Positions 7,655 to 19,015 are shown, counted from the first letter of the stretch. The stretch is DNA of 64,000 bases from Streptomyces gardneri (GCF_006539185.1 NZ_BJMN01000011.1:186001-250000); one strand, 5' to 3'. The notes: generated by a model not told the origin, from the sequence alone. A program made the numbers and translations.

Positions 7655-10600
7655 ATGAAGATCTACCAGCCCATGCTCTTCGTCGGGCTCGGCGGCACCG
7701 GCGGACGCATCGGCACCGAGCTCGAGCGCAGCCTCCGCCGGGAGCTCTGCGGCCCCGACGGCACCGACCTCGTCGACGGCGGCCGCCGGATGCCCTTCCA
7801 GCTGCCGGACTGCCTCCAGTTCGTCTACGCCGACTTCAGCGAGGCGGAGCTCGCGAAGCAGCCGCAGTTCAAGGGCAAGGGCGCCGAGGGCGCCGCCTTC
7901 GCCCGCACGTCCCGGATGATCCGGGACCTGCTGCCCACCGACTTCGACTCCTCTCCCGAGGTCACGGAGATGCTCCGCGTCTCCGTCCCCGAGGAGACCC
8001 GGCTCTGGCTGCCGCCCCGGATCCGGCAGCCGCGCGTCGCCCCCCTCAACAGCGGTGCGGGGCAGCTGCCCACCGTCGGGCGCTCCGCGCTGTTCGCGAC
8101 CCTGCGCTCCGGCCTGGAACCCGTCCTGCGGCAGCTCCGCGAGGCGATCGGCGCCATCGGCCAGTCGGCCGGCGACCTCCAGCGGGTCGGCGGCGGCCGG
8201 ATCCGGGGCTGCGACGTCTTCGTCGCCTTCTCCGTCGCCGGCGGCACCGGCGCCGGCATCTTCTACGACTTCATCCACCTCGTCGGGCACGAGTTCCGCA
8301 ACGCCAGGGTGCCCGGGGTGAAGATCTACCCGCTCGTCGTCATGCCCTCGGCGTTCCCGCCGGAGGCGGGCGGCGGACGCGAGGCCGAACTCAACGCCGC
8401 CCGCGCCCTCGTGGACCTCTCACGGCTCGTCGACGACCAGAACATGCCCGACTCCACCGACTCCGTCGGCGACGTCGAGCAGCGCGGCCGGCTCAGCGTC
8501 ACGTACCCCAGGGACGGGGTCGTCGCCCTGCGCCCCGCGACCATGCAGACCGCCTTCCTCTTCTCGAAGCCGTCCGTCATCGGAGCCGAGGACCTGCGCC
8601 GCTCCATCACCGCCATGGTGATGTCGCTCATCGGCACCGAACTCAGCGAGTCCAACGGCGGGGTGGCCCAGGCCGACGACGACTACCAGTCCTTCGCGGA
8701 ACGGTTCGTCAACAAGGCCGTCGAGCGCTCGACGCCCGCCCGCTCCGGCATCGGCTACCGGGGCATGTCCACCAGCCTCGCCGCCTCCCTCACCGTCCCC
8801 GTCGACGACCTCGCCGAGATCGTCGCCGCCCGGCTCCTCGCCCAGGCCGTGCGGGGCATGGACGAACGGGCCAGGCGGCCCGCCCGGGACGGATCGGAGG
8901 CGGTCCGCGACCTCTTCGTCCGCTCCGGCATCGGCCGGCTCTGGAACCGCGAGGCACCGGACGTCCCCGGACCCGAGGACCTCCCCAGGGGCCGCAAGGA
9001 CATCGCCCAGGAACTGCAGCACCGGCTCGGGGACATGGAGGACGCACTCCGCCGCCTCGACACCAACCTCGCCCGCGAGATACCGCGTCTCACCGAGGAC
9101 TTCAGGCCGGGCTACGGTGCTCGCGAACTCCTCGGCCTCATCGGCCCGTTCCAGCTCGAAGCCGTCCTGCACGGTCTGCCCGGCCACCCCGAGAGGGTCG
9201 CCAGGGTGGGCTTCACCGGCATGCTCGACAACCGGCGCAACGAACCCGAACGACCCTCCCACGTCCAGGCCGCCGCCCCGCCGATTCCCCCTATCAAGGG
9301 CACCTTCGGCGGCGTCGTACCGGCCCGGTGGAACGACCCCGACGTCCAGGACACGCTCGCCGCGCAGCAGGCCTGGTACCAGTGGCGCGCCCGGAGCCTC
9401 TGGCACCGCGGCTGGCAGGCGGGCGAGGCCCAGTGGCGGCTCGCCCTGACCCGGACCGTCAACGAGCTCGGCGAACTCACCAAGGCGCTCCGCGCCCACG
9501 AGCAGGACGAGGCACGGAACTTCGCCGACCGCCGCCGCGAGCTCTACCGGGACGACCGCGCCGGCATCGCCTACCTCCTGCCCCCGCAGAACACCCTGCG
9601 CGCCTTCTACGACGACGTCGTCGACCGGCTCGCCCAGAGCGAGGGCCTCCCCGAGGCCACCGACGCGGCGACCCTCCTCGACAAGCTGGTCCGGCCCGAC
9701 GACTGGCGCAACGCCCTCGACGCGGTCCGCCGCTCGCCGGGAGCGCCGGTCAAGGAGATCAAGCAGGTCCTCGAACGCCGGGTCAAGAAGCTCTTCGGCG
9801 AGGCCAACGAGGCCAAGTTCACCCGCCCCCTCCTGCCCTCCATGGAGCTGCTGCTGCGGGCGGCGGCGGGCGACGAGAGCGCCGAGTCGAAGGTCGACCC
9901 GCGCTGGCTCGACCAGTTCCGCGCCCGGCTCGCCGGACTGCTGCCCGTCGGCTTCGTGCCGGACGGCAGCGGTCCGATGAAGATCCTCATCGTGCACCCG
10001 GCCAGCGAGTCCGACGGGCGGGCCGCCGGCTTCCTCCGGCAGGCGCTCAACCTGCCCGCCAAGGCCGACCAGGAGTACCGGGCCGTCGACACCCACTCCC
10101 TCACCGTCGTCCTCTTCCGCAGCGGCATGAACCTCACCGACATCTCCGAGGTCCGCAACGTCCTCAGCCTCTGGTCCGAGGCCCGTGACTCGGCCGGGGA
10201 GGACGACTTCCTGCACTGGCGCCAGCGGCTCGGCTACCAGGACGACTGGCTCGTCGCCACCGAGCAGGACCGTCAGCGGATCATGCACCGGCTGCTCTGC
10301 GCGATGTGGAACGGCGACATCGCCACCGAAGGTCCGGCCGAGTCGCCCGACCTCGTCCGGATCAGGCTCCGGGAGGGCGAGTCCGCGACCATGTCGCTGC
10401 GCCTGGAGGCCTTCGACGGCTCGCTCTCCAGCTGGGCGGGGATGCTGCGCGCGTACGAGCGCTGGGCACTGCTCGACGAGGGTCAGATCATCGAGGTGTT
10501 CTGCGAACGCCTCATGCGCACCCTGCCCAAGGGCCTCACGCAGGTGCCGCAGCCGCCGTCACGGCTCTTCACCCACTTCGTGGAGGAGGTCGCGCCGCGC

Positions 10601-11287
10601 CAGCTCGTCCTGCTCGACCGGCTGGAGGCCGAGTACCGCGAGTACGGCGACACGGACGTCGAATGGCTCGCCCCGCTGCGGCAGTTCTGGGAGGTCACCT
10701 TCCCGGGCGCCCTCGACATGCGCTTCCCGCCCGGGACCCGCGCGACCCGCTCCACCCTCCGCGCCCTCTTCGACCGGCACGGGCCGGGGGGAGCGGAGAG
10801 AGTGCGGAGCCGGGGGGTGGGAGCCGCGAGTCAGGAGCAGGGCCAGCGGGAAGGGCAAGGGCAGGGCCAGAGGGAAGACCAGGGCCAGCGGCAAGGCCAG
10901 GGCCAGGGCCAGGGGCACGGGCAGAGGCAGGCGCCTGAGCAGGCGCCTCCGCCGGGCGCGGGGCGGTACGGACAGGCTCGTGGTTCCGGCGGGTCCGGCG
11001 GGTCCGGCGGGTCCGGCGGCTCCAGCCGGTCCGATGGCTCCGGGCGATCCAATGGCTCCGGGCGGTTCGGCGGCTCCAGCGCGTCCGGTGAATCCGGCGG
11101 GTCCGGTGACCCCGGCCGGTTCGGCGGGTCCGGTGACTCCGGCCGGTCCGGCGGCTCCAACGGGTCCGGCTCCAACGGGTCCGGTGGCTCCGGCCGGTCC
11201 TTCTACGACGGGGACTGGGAGCTGGAGCCCGAGCCCGAGCTCGAACCCGACGGGTACCCGTGGGACCTGGAAGAGGAGGAGCAGTGA
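7655..11287 (+). CDS. Tubulin/FtsZ-like GTPase (Tubulin_2-type), 1210 residues
   Basis: ATG 7655 has AAGGGAG at 7643-7649; this is the only gene of the operon separated from its predecessor (22 bases). The N-terminus [17 protein letters not shown] is a Rossmann-like nucleotide-binding start. [11 protein letters not shown], with GGTGAG at residues 196-201, is the tubulin/FtsZ signature loop. At 1210 residues it is far longer than FtsZ (~400) and has a large helical C-terminal half. The end is low-complexity: a Gln/Gly tract, a Gly/Ser tract, then an acidic tail rich in Glu and Pro that ends in five acidic residues and Gln. The family is known as large bacterial tubulin-like proteins found beside vWA and NTPase genes. 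Polymerisation has not been shown from sequence. A cytoskeletal or GTP-switch role in this system is inference. Confidence 0.8.
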   Translation: MKIYQPMLFVGLGGTGGRIGTELERSLRRELCGPDGTDLVDGGRRMPFQLPDCLQFVYADFSEAELAKQPQFKGKGAEGAAFARTSRMIRDLLPTDFDSSPEVTEMLRVSVPEETRLWLPPRIRQPRVAPLNSGAGQLPTVGRSALFATLRSGLEPVLRQLREAIGAIGQSAGDLQRVGGGRIRGCDVFVAFSVAGGTGAGIFYDFIHLVGHEFRNARVPGVKIYPLVVMPSAFPPEAGGGREAELNAARALVDLSRLVDDQNMPDSTDSVGDVEQRGRLSVTYPRDGVVALRPATMQTAFLFSKPSVIGAEDLRRSITAMVMSLIGTELSESNGGVAQADDDYQSFAERFVNKAVERSTPARSGIGYRGMSTSLAASLTVPVDDLAEIVAARLLAQAVRGMDERARRPARDGSEAVRDLFVRSGIGRLWNREAPDVPGPEDLPRGRKDIAQELQHRLGDMEDALRRLDTNLAREIPRLTEDFRPGYGARELLGLIGPFQLEAVLHGLPGHPERVARVGFTGMLDNRRNEPERPSHVQAAAPPIPPIKGTFGGVVPARWNDPDVQDTLAAQQAWYQWRARSLWHRGWQAGEAQWRLALTRTVNELGELTKALRAHEQDEARNFADRRRELYRDDRAGIAYLLPPQNTLRAFYDDVVDRLAQSEGLPEATDAATLLDKLVRPDDWRNALDAVRRSPGAPVKEIKQVLERRVKKLFGEANEAKFTRPLLPSMELLLRAAAGDESAESKVDPRWLDQFRARLAGLLPVGFVPDGSGPMKILIVHPASESDGRAAGFLRQALNLPAKADQEYRAVDTHSLTVVLFRSGMNLTDISEVRNVLSLWSEARDSAGEDDFLHWRQRLGYQDDWLVATEQDRQRIMHRLLCAMWNGDIATEGPAESPDLVRIRLREGESATMSLRLEAFDGSLSSWAGMLRAYERWALLDEGQIIEVFCERLMRTLPKGLTQVPQPPSRLFTHFVEEVAPRQLVLLDRLEAEYREYGDTDVEWLAPLRQFWEVTFPGALDMRFPPGTRATRSTLRALFDRHGPGGAERVRSRGVGAASQEQGQREGQGQGQREDQGQRQGQGQGQGHGQRQAPEQAPPPGAGRYGQARGSGGSGGSGGSGGSSRSDGSGRSNGSGRFGGSSASGESGGSGDPGRFGGSGDSGRSGGSNGSGSNGSGGSGRSFYDGDWELEPEPELEPDGYPWDLEEEEQ
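10838..11190 (+). repeat. Coding low-complexity repeats (Gln-Gly tract, then Gly-Ser-Gly tract)
   Basis: Within the 3' end of the tubulin-like gene, short imperfect units of cagggc type (10840-10930) encode Gln/Gly. Units of ggcgggtcc/ggctcc type (10980-11190) encode Gly/Ser/Asn. Both tracts stay in frame. They form a flexible linker before the acidic tail and are a likely site of length variation. Confidence 0.75.
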
Positions 11288-13932
11288 ACCACCGGGTCCT
11301 CCCCGAACGGCCCCTGCCGGGCCATGCCGTCTGCCTCGATCTGCGGGCGGGCGGGCCGGACGACCCCGGCGCCGCCGTCCGCGCGGCGCTGGACGTCCCG
11401 CAGCCCGGCGGCGAGCGACGCTTCCTCGTCGTCGACGAGGCCGCCGGGCTCGTCGGCCACCAGCTCCTCTACGAGCGCCTGTCCTCCTACGGCCCCGCCC
11501 AGATCGTGTGTCTGGCCGTCGGCGCCGGCGGCGACCGGACGCTGCGCCGCACCCTGACCCTGCGCCCGCCCGCCGCCGGAGTCCTGTGGCTCCTCGACAC
11601 CGGAGGCGACGACAAGGCCGACGGGTGGGACCCCTCGGGCGACGCCGTCCTGCGCCCGCTCGTCGAGGTGCTGGCCACCCCGGAGGTCTTCGACGCCGTC
11701 CTCGGCTCGCTCGGGGAGGTGGTGCACGGCGTGGCCGTACCCGCCGTGCGGGTCCTGGAGCACGACCTCACCGACGAGGCCCGCGCACGGGCCTGGCGGC
11801 AGGCCGTCGACGGGCTGACGGGCCCCGAGGTGCCGGCCGGGTCCGCCTCCCCGGAAGGGGTGCCGGGCACGCTCGCGCTGCTCCTCGGCGAGGGCGTGCC
11901 GCGCTCCCTGTCCGGTCACGACTGGCTCCCCGCGGGCGGCCGGGCGGGGGCCCGGCTCGCCGCCTGCCAGGAGGCACTCGAAGACGCCGTCGACGGTCAC
12001 GACCGGGTGCGGGGCGTCGCGGGGCTCCTCGGCGGGGCGGGCCGTGACGTCGACCTGCCGGGGGACATCGAGCGGCTCACGGAGGAGCTGGCCCGGTTCC
12101 GTACCGCCGTCGCGGACGCGTTCGGAGCCGCGGGCGGCACCCGGCTCACCGCCGAGCACCGCGGGCTGCTCCGTGAGCGCGGGGTCGAACTCCCCGAACT
12201 GCCCCGGGAGATCACCCGGGCCGGGATCGTCCCGGCGCTGCGGGACCACACGTACGACCTGATCGGCCGGGGCCTGCCGCTGCGCTCCGTGGCGGCCCGG
12301 CTCTCCGCGCTCTCCGCGCGCACCGCCCCGGCGGGCAGCGCCTCCCGGCTCGCGCGGCTCGACGCGATCTGCGGTCCTGAGCGGCTGCGGCGGCTCGGGG
12401 GCCGGTATCCCTTCACGGCCGGCGGCTCGCGGCCCGCGGCCTTCGCGCTGACCGGCCTCCTCGCGCTGCTCGCCGGGGTGTGGCCGGTGCTCGGCTGGAT
12501 CCTCGGCCCGGCCGTCGGCGTCCTCGCCGCCGTACTCGCCTGGCTGATGCTGCGGCACAGGCCGAACCGTTCGCCGGACGGGCGGATCGACGGCGGCGGC
12601 GCCACGGGCGCGGCGCCCCGGCTCGTCGGCGGAGTCCTCGGCGGCCTCGCCGGGGCGGGCCTCGGCCAGTTCCTGGGCCCGCCGGTCTGGGCCGGTGCCG
12701 TGGCCCTGGCCGTGTCCGCCTCGGCCGTGGTCGTGCTCGCGCTGCGGGACTGGACCCGGGCGGTGGACGACTGGTGGGCGCGGGCGGACCCGGAGGAGGC
12801 GGGCCGGATCGTGCGGGAGATCCACGCCCTGGTCGTGACGACCGCCGTGCACGACTGGCTCTTCGCCGAGGTGCGCCACCACTGCTCGGCCGGTGCCGGC
12901 GCCGTGTCCCGCCTGCTGCGCGGCCTCGCGGAGACCGCCGACGCGTACGGCGGGGGGAGGGCGCCGGACCGGGGGTCGGACTGGACGTCGGACTGGACGT
13001 CGGATCCGGCGCCGGACCGGACGTCGGATCGTGCCGCGCGGGACTGGGCGTCCTGGGACGACGAACCCGCGGAGCCCACGTCGGGTCCGCGCCCGGGTCC
13101 GAGCCCGGCCGGTGGCGCCGACACCACCACGGCCACCTGGAGTTGGGACGACTGGAGCGACAGCGGGGAGGAGGACGGCTGGGCGGACATGGCCGAGGAG
13201 CCGCCGGTACGGAATCCGGCCGCGTCCTCCCACGCGCCGCCGTCACCCCCGTCGGCCCCGCACCCGCAGTCGTCCCCACATCCGCCATCCTCCCCGCAGC
13301 CCGCGCTCGCGCCCGCTCCGGCCTGGCTGGAGCGGCGGTACGGGGACGGGGGACCCGCACTCGTGGACACGCTCGTCGGCGACCTGGTCGCCGGTACCGT
13401 CCTCCTCCTCGACGGCTGCTGGGCGGGCATCGAACGCGACCCCGGCGGCACGGAGCACACGGCGCAGGCACGGCGGCTGACGGAGCTCCTGGACGACGCC
13501 CGGATCCGCCTGGAGCGCGATGCGGCGGCCTCGCCCCCGCCTCCGTACGAAGGCCTCCGCGACCTCGGCGCGGTCACCTCGCTCGCCGCGTTCACCGACC
13601 GCTCCGAGCGGCCCGACGCGGCCCGCCTCACCGGTGTCGCCCCGGACGCCGTGGCCCGGCTGCTGCTCGCCGAGGACGACCCCGGCAGCACGGTCGCGCT
13701 CTGCGGCCCCGAGCACCTGCGGCTGCTCTCCCACGACCCGCTCGCCGCCCGGCAGGTCCGCTTCGTGCCCGAGGCGATGCGGCGGGGGGCGGCGGGGGAC
13801 GACATCTGGCGGGGCACCGCCGAGGGCGTCGTGTGGACCGGTGCGGGACGGCACGCCGGCATCCTCCGCCTCGTACCGCTGCGCGCGGACGTCGTGCACA
13901 CCGTCCGCGCCGAGGAGGCGGGAGAACCGTGA
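11284..13932 (+). CDS. Polytopic membrane protein of the tubulin/GTPase operon, family not recognised
   Basis: 882 residues from GTG 11284, in a GTGA overlap, with a GAGGAGG-like site just upstream. Residues 1-380 are a soluble alpha/beta region ([38 protein letters not shown]) that could bind a nucleotide or peptide, but no standard motif is visible. About four membrane helices lie between residues 385 and 490, in two hairpins separated by the charged loop [11 protein letters not shown]. After ~490 come a soluble region, a Pro/Ser/Asp-rich linker (560-680) and a conserved-looking C-terminal domain ([20 protein letters not shown] onwards). The protein probably anchors the complex in the membrane. 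I cannot name the family; a dedicated partner of the tubulin-like protein is a reasonable guess from position only. Confidence 0.55.
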   Translation: MNHRVLPERPLPGHAVCLDLRAGGPDDPGAAVRAALDVPQPGGERRFLVVDEAAGLVGHQLLYERLSSYGPAQIVCLAVGAGGDRTLRRTLTLRPPAAGVLWLLDTGGDDKADGWDPSGDAVLRPLVEVLATPEVFDAVLGSLGEVVHGVAVPAVRVLEHDLTDEARARAWRQAVDGLTGPEVPAGSASPEGVPGTLALLLGEGVPRSLSGHDWLPAGGRAGARLAACQEALEDAVDGHDRVRGVAGLLGGAGRDVDLPGDIERLTEELARFRTAVADAFGAAGGTRLTAEHRGLLRERGVELPELPREITRAGIVPALRDHTYDLIGRGLPLRSVAARLSALSARTAPAGSASRLARLDAICGPERLRRLGGRYPFTAGGSRPAAFALTGLLALLAGVWPVLGWILGPAVGVLAAVLAWLMLRHRPNRSPDGRIDGGGATGAAPRLVGGVLGGLAGAGLGQFLGPPVWAGAVALAVSASAVVVLALRDWTRAVDDWWARADPEEAGRIVREIHALVVTTAVHDWLFAEVRHHCSAGAGAVSRLLRGLAETADAYGGGRAPDRGSDWTSDWTSDPAPDRTSDRAARDWASWDDEPAEPTSGPRPGPSPAGGADTTTATWSWDDWSDSGEEDGWADMAEEPPVRNPAASSHAPPSPPSAPHPQSSPHPPSSPQPALAPAPAWLERRYGDGGPALVDTLVGDLVAGTVLLLDGCWAGIERDPGGTEHTAQARRLTELLDDARIRLERDAAASPPPPYEGLRDLGAVTSLAAFTDRSERPDAARLTGVAPDAVARLLLAEDDPGSTVALCGPEHLRLLSHDPLAARQVRFVPEAMRRGAAGDDIWRGTAEGVVWTGAGRHAGILRLVPLRADVVHTVRAEEAGEP

Positions 13933-16235
13933 CCGACCCGATCCACCCGAACGACCCGAACCACCCGAACCACCCGAACCATCCGATCAACCCGATCTAC
14001 CTGAACGAACCGGACGCCCCCGGCCCGGACGCCACGCAGAGCCACCCGTTCGACCCCCACCACCCCGACCACCTGAGTGAGCCCATGAGCCCTCCGCACC
14101 CGTACTACGAGGAGCTGGAGTTCCTCAGCCACCGCGAGGAGCCGGTCCGCTTCACCGTCCGGTTCGGCGACGACCGCAGACCGCCCGGCCGGCCCGGAAT
14201 CCTCGCGCGCCGGGCCACGCTGGGTGCGGGATGGCCGGTCCTGCAGTTCCGGCTGACGGCCTCCGCGCAGGCCGACCTTCATGCGTACGGCCTCCTGGAG
14301 CGCGAGGTCGCTGCCGCGGTCTCCCTCGAACGGCGTTACGGGGACGAGAAGTTCGGGGCCGTCCTCGCCAGGGTCATCGGCTTCGACCTGGCCGCGCCCG
14401 AGCCCTTCGTGCTGTACCGGATGCCCCGCGGCCGACCGCTCACCGAGTGGGCGGGCCGCCTCGGCCCCGAGGAGCAGGAGCGGATCATCGGGCAACTCGC
14501 CCTCGCCGTACGGCTCCTGGAGAAGGCCGAGCTCGTGCACCGGGCGGTCACGCCCGACACCGTTCGGTGGGACGGAGTCCATGTGCGGCTCAGCGAGCCC
14601 TTCGCCGCGCTGCGCGCCGGCGAGGCGCGCGAGCCGTTCGGCGGCGCGCCCTGGGCTTCGCCCGAGCAGCGCGAGGGGCTCGGGGCGGCCGATCCGCGCG
14701 ACGACCTGTGGTCCGTCGCCCAGCTCGGCTACTACCTCCTGTCCGGCCGCCCGGGGCGGGGCGAGGGCCCGCCCGGGGACCTCGCCGACTACCGTCGTCT
14801 CGCCGCGCTGGCCCAGAGCGGCCTCTTCTCCCCGAGGGCGGCCGACCGGCCGCGTCCCGCCGAGCTCATGCGGCTCCTGAACGTCCCCGATCCGCTCGCC
14901 GCCACCGCCGGATCCGCCGACCCGCTCGCCAGGGGCCGCGCCGAGTACGACCGCCAACTGGCGAGGAAGCGGGCCGCGTTCGAAGGAGGCCCGCCGCCAG
15001 GGGTGGATCCGTACGCCGATGCCGGCGTCGACGACGACGTGGTGGACCCCGCGCAGGATCCCCGCTCGCGCACCACCCTGATCGACCGGATCTTCGGCGG
15101 CGGGGAGGGCCTCGGCCGTCCCGGCGCTCCGGCGTCGCCGCTCGAAGCGTCGGCGGCACCGCGCTCGCGGAGCCGGATGTGCCCGCACTGCCTGCTGCCC
15201 GTCGAGTACGACGAACGCCTGCTCGTCACCATCGACGCCAAGGGCAACCGCATCCGTCTCGACCTCAGCGGCGAACGGCGCCCCGCCCACATCGCGGACG
15301 CCCTCCGCAAGGCCTACCACCGGTGCCCGCACACCGTGGAGGGAGACGAGGAGCACGAACTCCCCGTGCCCTACCTCACCAACGGCGAGCCGCTCTCCGT
15401 CGCCCTCGTCGGCAGCTCGTCCGTCGGCAAGACCCACCTCCTCGCCGCGATGCTCGGCGAGATCGAACTCGGCGGCCTCGCCCCGTACGGGCTGCGGAGC
15501 CGTCCGCTCAACCCCGAGACGCACCGCACCTATCTGCGGGAGCGCGTGCAGAATCTCCAGCAGGGGCGGCAGTTGGGCCGTACGGGACAGCAGACCTTCG
15601 CCCGCTTCGCCGACGGCCTGCTCGTCTCCGCCGGCGGTGGGACGCCCCGGCCGGTCGTCTTCTTCGACCTCGCGGGCGAGGACCTCGCGCAGGACGGCGA
15701 AGTGGCCCGCTTCCTCATGGGAGTCGACGCCTTCGTCTTCGTCGTCGACCCGCTGCGCGCACTCCGTCTCGGTTCCCTCGACCCCGTGCGGGACCAGAGC
15801 GGGCTGCGGCGCCGCGACCTCGGCGACGAGGCCTTCGCCACGGTGCTCGACCGCATCCCGAGGCAGCGCGGCGGGCTCGTCGCCGCGCCGGCGGCGCTCG
15901 CCGTCAACAAGAGCGACCTCGTGCGCTTCGAGCCGACCGTCGACCGGTGGCTCGGCCGGGCCCTGCCCGGCCGCTACGACCCCGCCGAGGCGCGGGACGA
16001 GAGCCGGGACGCCTACGCCTTCCTCGCCCATCACGCCAGCCCCGCCTGGCTCAAGCCCTTCGACGACTGCGCGAACTGCTCCCTGCACTTCGTCGCCGCC
16101 ACCGGCGGGCAGGCGCGCGGCGACCGCTTTCCGCACGGGGTCCGGCCGCGCCGGGTCCTGGCGCCCCTGCTGTCCCTGTTCGCCATGTGCGGGCTGCTGC
16201 CCGGGGCGGAGCCTACGGAGGGAATCGTCCGATGA
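13929..16235 (+). CDS. Pseudokinase - CxxC knuckle - P-loop GTPase fusion (double-GTPase-like)
   Basis: 768 residues from GTG 13929, in a GTGA overlap with AGGAGG upstream. Residues 1-45 are His-Pro-Asn repeats. Residues ~85-330 have protein-kinase order: a C-lobe HRD-like motif reads VHRAVTPDTVRW (H204-R205-A206), and PWASPEQR stands for the APE motif. The catalytic Asp, the DFG Asp and the VAIK Lys are missing, so this is a pseudokinase. A CPHC pair (C418, C421) suggests a small zinc knuckle. A complete GTPase follows: Walker A GSSSVGKT at 495-502, DLAGED at 580-585 (G3), and NKSD at 660-663 (G4). Order and context resemble the double-GTPase proteins paired with GAP1 in predicted conflict systems. 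The pseudokinase probably binds a partner rather than phosphorylating it (inference). Confidence 0.75.
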   Translation: MTDPIHPNDPNHPNHPNHPINPIYLNEPDAPGPDATQSHPFDPHHPDHLSEPMSPPHPYYEELEFLSHREEPVRFTVRFGDDRRPPGRPGILARRATLGAGWPVLQFRLTASAQADLHAYGLLEREVAAAVSLERRYGDEKFGAVLARVIGFDLAAPEPFVLYRMPRGRPLTEWAGRLGPEEQERIIGQLALAVRLLEKAELVHRAVTPDTVRWDGVHVRLSEPFAALRAGEAREPFGGAPWASPEQREGLGAADPRDDLWSVAQLGYYLLSGRPGRGEGPPGDLADYRRLAALAQSGLFSPRAADRPRPAELMRLLNVPDPLAATAGSADPLARGRAEYDRQLARKRAAFEGGPPPGVDPYADAGVDDDVVDPAQDPRSRTTLIDRIFGGGEGLGRPGAPASPLEASAAPRSRSRMCPHCLLPVEYDERLLVTIDAKGNRIRLDLSGERRPAHIADALRKAYHRCPHTVEGDEEHELPVPYLTNGEPLSVALVGSSSVGKTHLLAAMLGEIELGGLAPYGLRSRPLNPETHRTYLRERVQNLQQGRQLGRTGQQTFARFADGLLVSAGGGTPRPVVFFDLAGEDLAQDGEVARFLMGVDAFVFVVDPLRALRLGSLDPVRDQSGLRRRDLGDEAFATVLDRIPRQRGGLVAAPAALAVNKSDLVRFEPTVDRWLGRALPGRYDPAEARDESRDAYAFLAHHASPAWLKPFDDCANCSLHFVAATGGQARGDRFPHGVRPRRVLAPLLSLFAMCGLLPGAEPTEGIVR
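13951..13996 (+). repeat. 9-bp tandem repeat encoding Asn-His-Pro units
   Basis: Four to five copies of a 9-bp unit (ccgaaccac type) lie right after the GTG start of the pseudokinase-GTPase gene and encode Pro-Asn-His. The repeat is in frame and gives a flexible N-terminus. Confidence 0.75.
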
Positions 16236-19015
16236 CACGGTCGGAGAACGAGGTCGACCAGATCGTCTTCCGCTGGGACAGCGAGAACGCCTCGGGCAGC
16301 ACCGGCTTCGGCCCGGTGGCCTGGTCCGGGCCCCGGGAGCAGGCGCAGGACCTCTTCCGGATCTCCGGTCCCATGCTGCGCGCGAGCGGCGACGAGACCC
16401 GGCCCGCCCTGATCCGGCTCCACCGGCGCCCGGGCGTGATGCTGATCCGGCGAACCCCGTTCACGGACGCCGACGGGTCGTCGTCCGTGCTCTGCCACGC
16501 GCTCGTCGGCTCGCCCGCCCTCCTCGAACCCGCCGTCTGCCTCGGCCTCCACGCCTGGAACTGGGACGGCGCCGACGTTCCGTACCTCGCCGGGGTGCGC
16601 GGCCGGATGCCGGTGGTGCGCGAGGAGGTCCTCGTACCGTCGACGGGCCAGGGGCAGGGGGAGCTCGACGAGACCCTGCCGTACGTCGTCGAGGAACTCA
16701 CCGGAGCGGTCGCGGAGTTCCTGCGGAACCCCGATGACCGCTTCACGGTCCTGGACGCACGGGGCAGCACCGCCTGCCCCGTGCTGTGGGGGCTGCACAG
16801 CATGTTCGGCGCGCTCATCGACCGCCGGTGGACCTTCGCCAGCCACGACACGGCCGAACTGCCCGATCTGCGCTTCGTGTTCGTCGGCCGATGGTCGGGC
16901 GCGGCGAGCCCCAACACGGGTCGCCGCCGCGTCGACCCGCGCGAGCGGATCGACGACCGGGCGGAGGAGACGGCGACCCGGCTCGTCCGGCACCACCTGC
17001 GGGGCGTCGAGGAGGGCGGCGGCCGGGAGTACGCGGTCGGCGTCGCCCTCCACGAGGCGGCGTCCGCCCGCCGCGCCCTCCTCCTCGACACGGCGACCCG
17101 AGCCCTGGACACCCTCGACACCCAGGCCCGCCGCGGCGGCCCGCCACCCCGGGAACCGCGCTTCCCACCCGGGGGGAAGGCGGGGTACGGGGACGAGCCG
17201 GCACCGCGGTACGGGGCGACGCCGGACCCACGACGCGGGTCCGCGCCGGGGCGGCGGTACGAGCCCGGGCCGGAACCGCGGTACGAACCGGATCCGGAAC
17301 CGCGGTACGAGCCGGGGCCGGAGCGGCGGTACGAACCGGATCCGGAGCCGCGGTACGAGCCCGAGCCGGACCCGTGGTCGGAAGCGGCGCCGGAACCGCG
17401 GCGCGGGTCCGGGCCGGGTCGGCGGTACGAGGTCGAGCCCGACCCGTGGTTCGAGGAGGAGCCGGAGCCACGGCGAGGGTCGGGGCCGGACGCGCGCTCC
17501 GGGCCGGCGCCGGACCCGCGGTCCGAGACAGCGGCCGACCCTCGGTACGAGGCAAGGAAGGAGCCGAGGTCGCAGGCGACGCCGGAGCCACGGCACGGGT
17601 CAGGACCGGAGCCACGGCACGGGTCAGGACCGGACGCGCGGCACGGGTCAGGGGCCGACGCGCGGTCCGGGGCCCCCACGGACCGACGACCCCGGGCCGT
17701 ACCGGAGCAGGGGCATCGGGCCGCGCCCGAAGCGGGCCGCCCGGCCGCGCCCGAGCCGCGCTCCACGGCCGAACCGGAAGCGACGTACCCGGCCGTGCCG
17801 GACCCGCGGCGCTCCCCGGCCCCTCGCCAGGACTCCGGCGGCCGCGCGCCGGCGGATCAGGCCTGGCCCCCTGTCTCGCCCGACGCGGGGCACCCGCCGT
17901 CCTCTCCGGAGCCCTGGGACGGCGGCGACCAGGCCTCGCCCCGCCACGGCCGCCCCCTCCAGGACCCGCCCCGGCACACGACGGAGCCGTACACGGACAC
18001 CTCCCACGGGGAGGCCCCCGGCGGGGCCGACCCCTGGGCCACGGACATGCCGGCGCGCGAGGGCGCTCCGGCCCCCGACCCGGGTTCCGCGCCCGTCTCC
18101 GCACCCACCCCCACCCCCACCCCCGCACCCCTCCGGTCCCACCCCGCCCCCGACCGGGCGGACGACCCGTACCCCCGTCCCGTCCTCCCGTTCGTCGGTG
18201 CCCAGTGGACCGGTCCGGGCGCCGGCGGCGGTCGGCGGGTGTGGGCCAGGTTGCCGTGGGGGAGGGAGCGGGAGGCCGAGACCGGGCTCGTCCACCGGCT
18301 GCCGACCGCGTACGACGTGGAGGAGGCCCGCGGCTTCGTCGAGCGGGCGGGCAGCCGCGAGCTGCTCGACGCCCTGCGGCGCCCGCAGAAGTACGTGGTC
18401 GTCACCCTGCTCCTCCGGGAGATCGCCCGCCGCCTGCCGTCCTGGGAGCATCCGGCGCGCCGCGAGCTCTGCGAGGTGGTCCTCGGCCGCGAGCTCTGGG
18501 CGGCCGCGCTCCCCGGTGCCGAGCAGGACCGCACCGAGCCGCCCGAGGAGCAGCGCGCGTCCAACGCGGCCGAGCTGCACCGCTGGGCGGTCCGGCCCAT
18601 CCTCGGCGGCGGTGACGCCCCGGTCGGCACGGTCGCGGCCCTGCTCGCCCGGCTCCGGACGAGTCCCGTGCCGTCGGCCCGCGAGGCCTTCTGGCAGATC
18701 GTCGACGGCGACCGCCCCGGCCTGCCCGACGCGGTCTGGCTCACGCTCCTCAAGGAGGCGTACGGCGTCAGGCGCACCCCGCCGCCAGGTCATGTCCCGC
18801 CGCCCGGGCATGCGCCCCAGCCCGGCCACACCCCACCGCCCGGCCACACTCCACCGCCCGGCGCGCCGACACACCCGAGCGCACCCCGAGCCGTCCCCTA
18901 CACGGCGCAGGACGACGAGTCGGTCAACGGCTACACCCGGCGCTTCCTGAGCCGTACCGCCGTCGTGCTCGCCCTCCTTCTCGCCGCGATCTTCGTCGCC
19001 ACCGTCATGAGGTGA
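16232..19015 (+). CDS. GTPase-associated protein 1 (GAP1)-like, tail-anchored
   Basis: 927 residues from ATG 16232, in an ATGA overlap with the GTPase gene. Residues 1-310 form a globular domain beginning [13 protein letters not shown] and continuing with [19 protein letters not shown] and HALVGSP. This resembles the N-terminal domain of GTPase-associated protein 1 partners of double-GTPases. Residues ~320-690 are low-complexity, with many [12 protein letters not shown] units. Residues ~690-850 form a helical domain ([40 protein letters not shown]). Pro-Pro-Gly-His repeats follow, then one C-terminal membrane helix ([17 protein letters not shown]). The protein should be tail-anchored with its bulk in the cytosol. 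Position directly after the GTPase supports a direct partner. This is the last gene of the operon; the next gene is unrelated and 122 bases away. Confidence 0.65.
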   Translation: MTRSENEVDQIVFRWDSENASGSTGFGPVAWSGPREQAQDLFRISGPMLRASGDETRPALIRLHRRPGVMLIRRTPFTDADGSSSVLCHALVGSPALLEPAVCLGLHAWNWDGADVPYLAGVRGRMPVVREEVLVPSTGQGQGELDETLPYVVEELTGAVAEFLRNPDDRFTVLDARGSTACPVLWGLHSMFGALIDRRWTFASHDTAELPDLRFVFVGRWSGAASPNTGRRRVDPRERIDDRAEETATRLVRHHLRGVEEGGGREYAVGVALHEAASARRALLLDTATRALDTLDTQARRGGPPPREPRFPPGGKAGYGDEPAPRYGATPDPRRGSAPGRRYEPGPEPRYEPDPEPRYEPGPERRYEPDPEPRYEPEPDPWSEAAPEPRRGSGPGRRYEVEPDPWFEEEPEPRRGSGPDARSGPAPDPRSETAADPRYEARKEPRSQATPEPRHGSGPEPRHGSGPDARHGSGADARSGAPTDRRPRAVPEQGHRAAPEAGRPAAPEPRSTAEPEATYPAVPDPRRSPAPRQDSGGRAPADQAWPPVSPDAGHPPSSPEPWDGGDQASPRHGRPLQDPPRHTTEPYTDTSHGEAPGGADPWATDMPAREGAPAPDPGSAPVSAPTPTPTPAPLRSHPAPDRADDPYPRPVLPFVGAQWTGPGAGGGRRVWARLPWGREREAETGLVHRLPTAYDVEEARGFVERAGSRELLDALRRPQKYVVVTLLLREIARRLPSWEHPARRELCEVVLGRELWAAALPGAEQDRTEPPEEQRASNAAELHRWAVRPILGGGDAPVGTVAALLARLRTSPVPSAREAFWQIVDGDRPGLPDAVWLTLLKEAYGVRRTPPPGHVPPPGHAPQPGHTPPPGHTPPPGAPTHPSAPRAVPYTAQDDESVNGYTRRFLSRTAVVLALLLAAIFVATVMR
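17240..17650 (+). repeat. Degenerate coding repeat ([12 protein letters not shown])
   Basis: About 15 imperfect units of 18-36 bp, each encoding Glu-Pro-Arg-Tyr or similar steps (for example ccgcggtacgag), fill the middle of the GAP1-like gene. All are in frame, giving an extended polyampholyte linker about 140 residues long. Confidence 0.7.
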
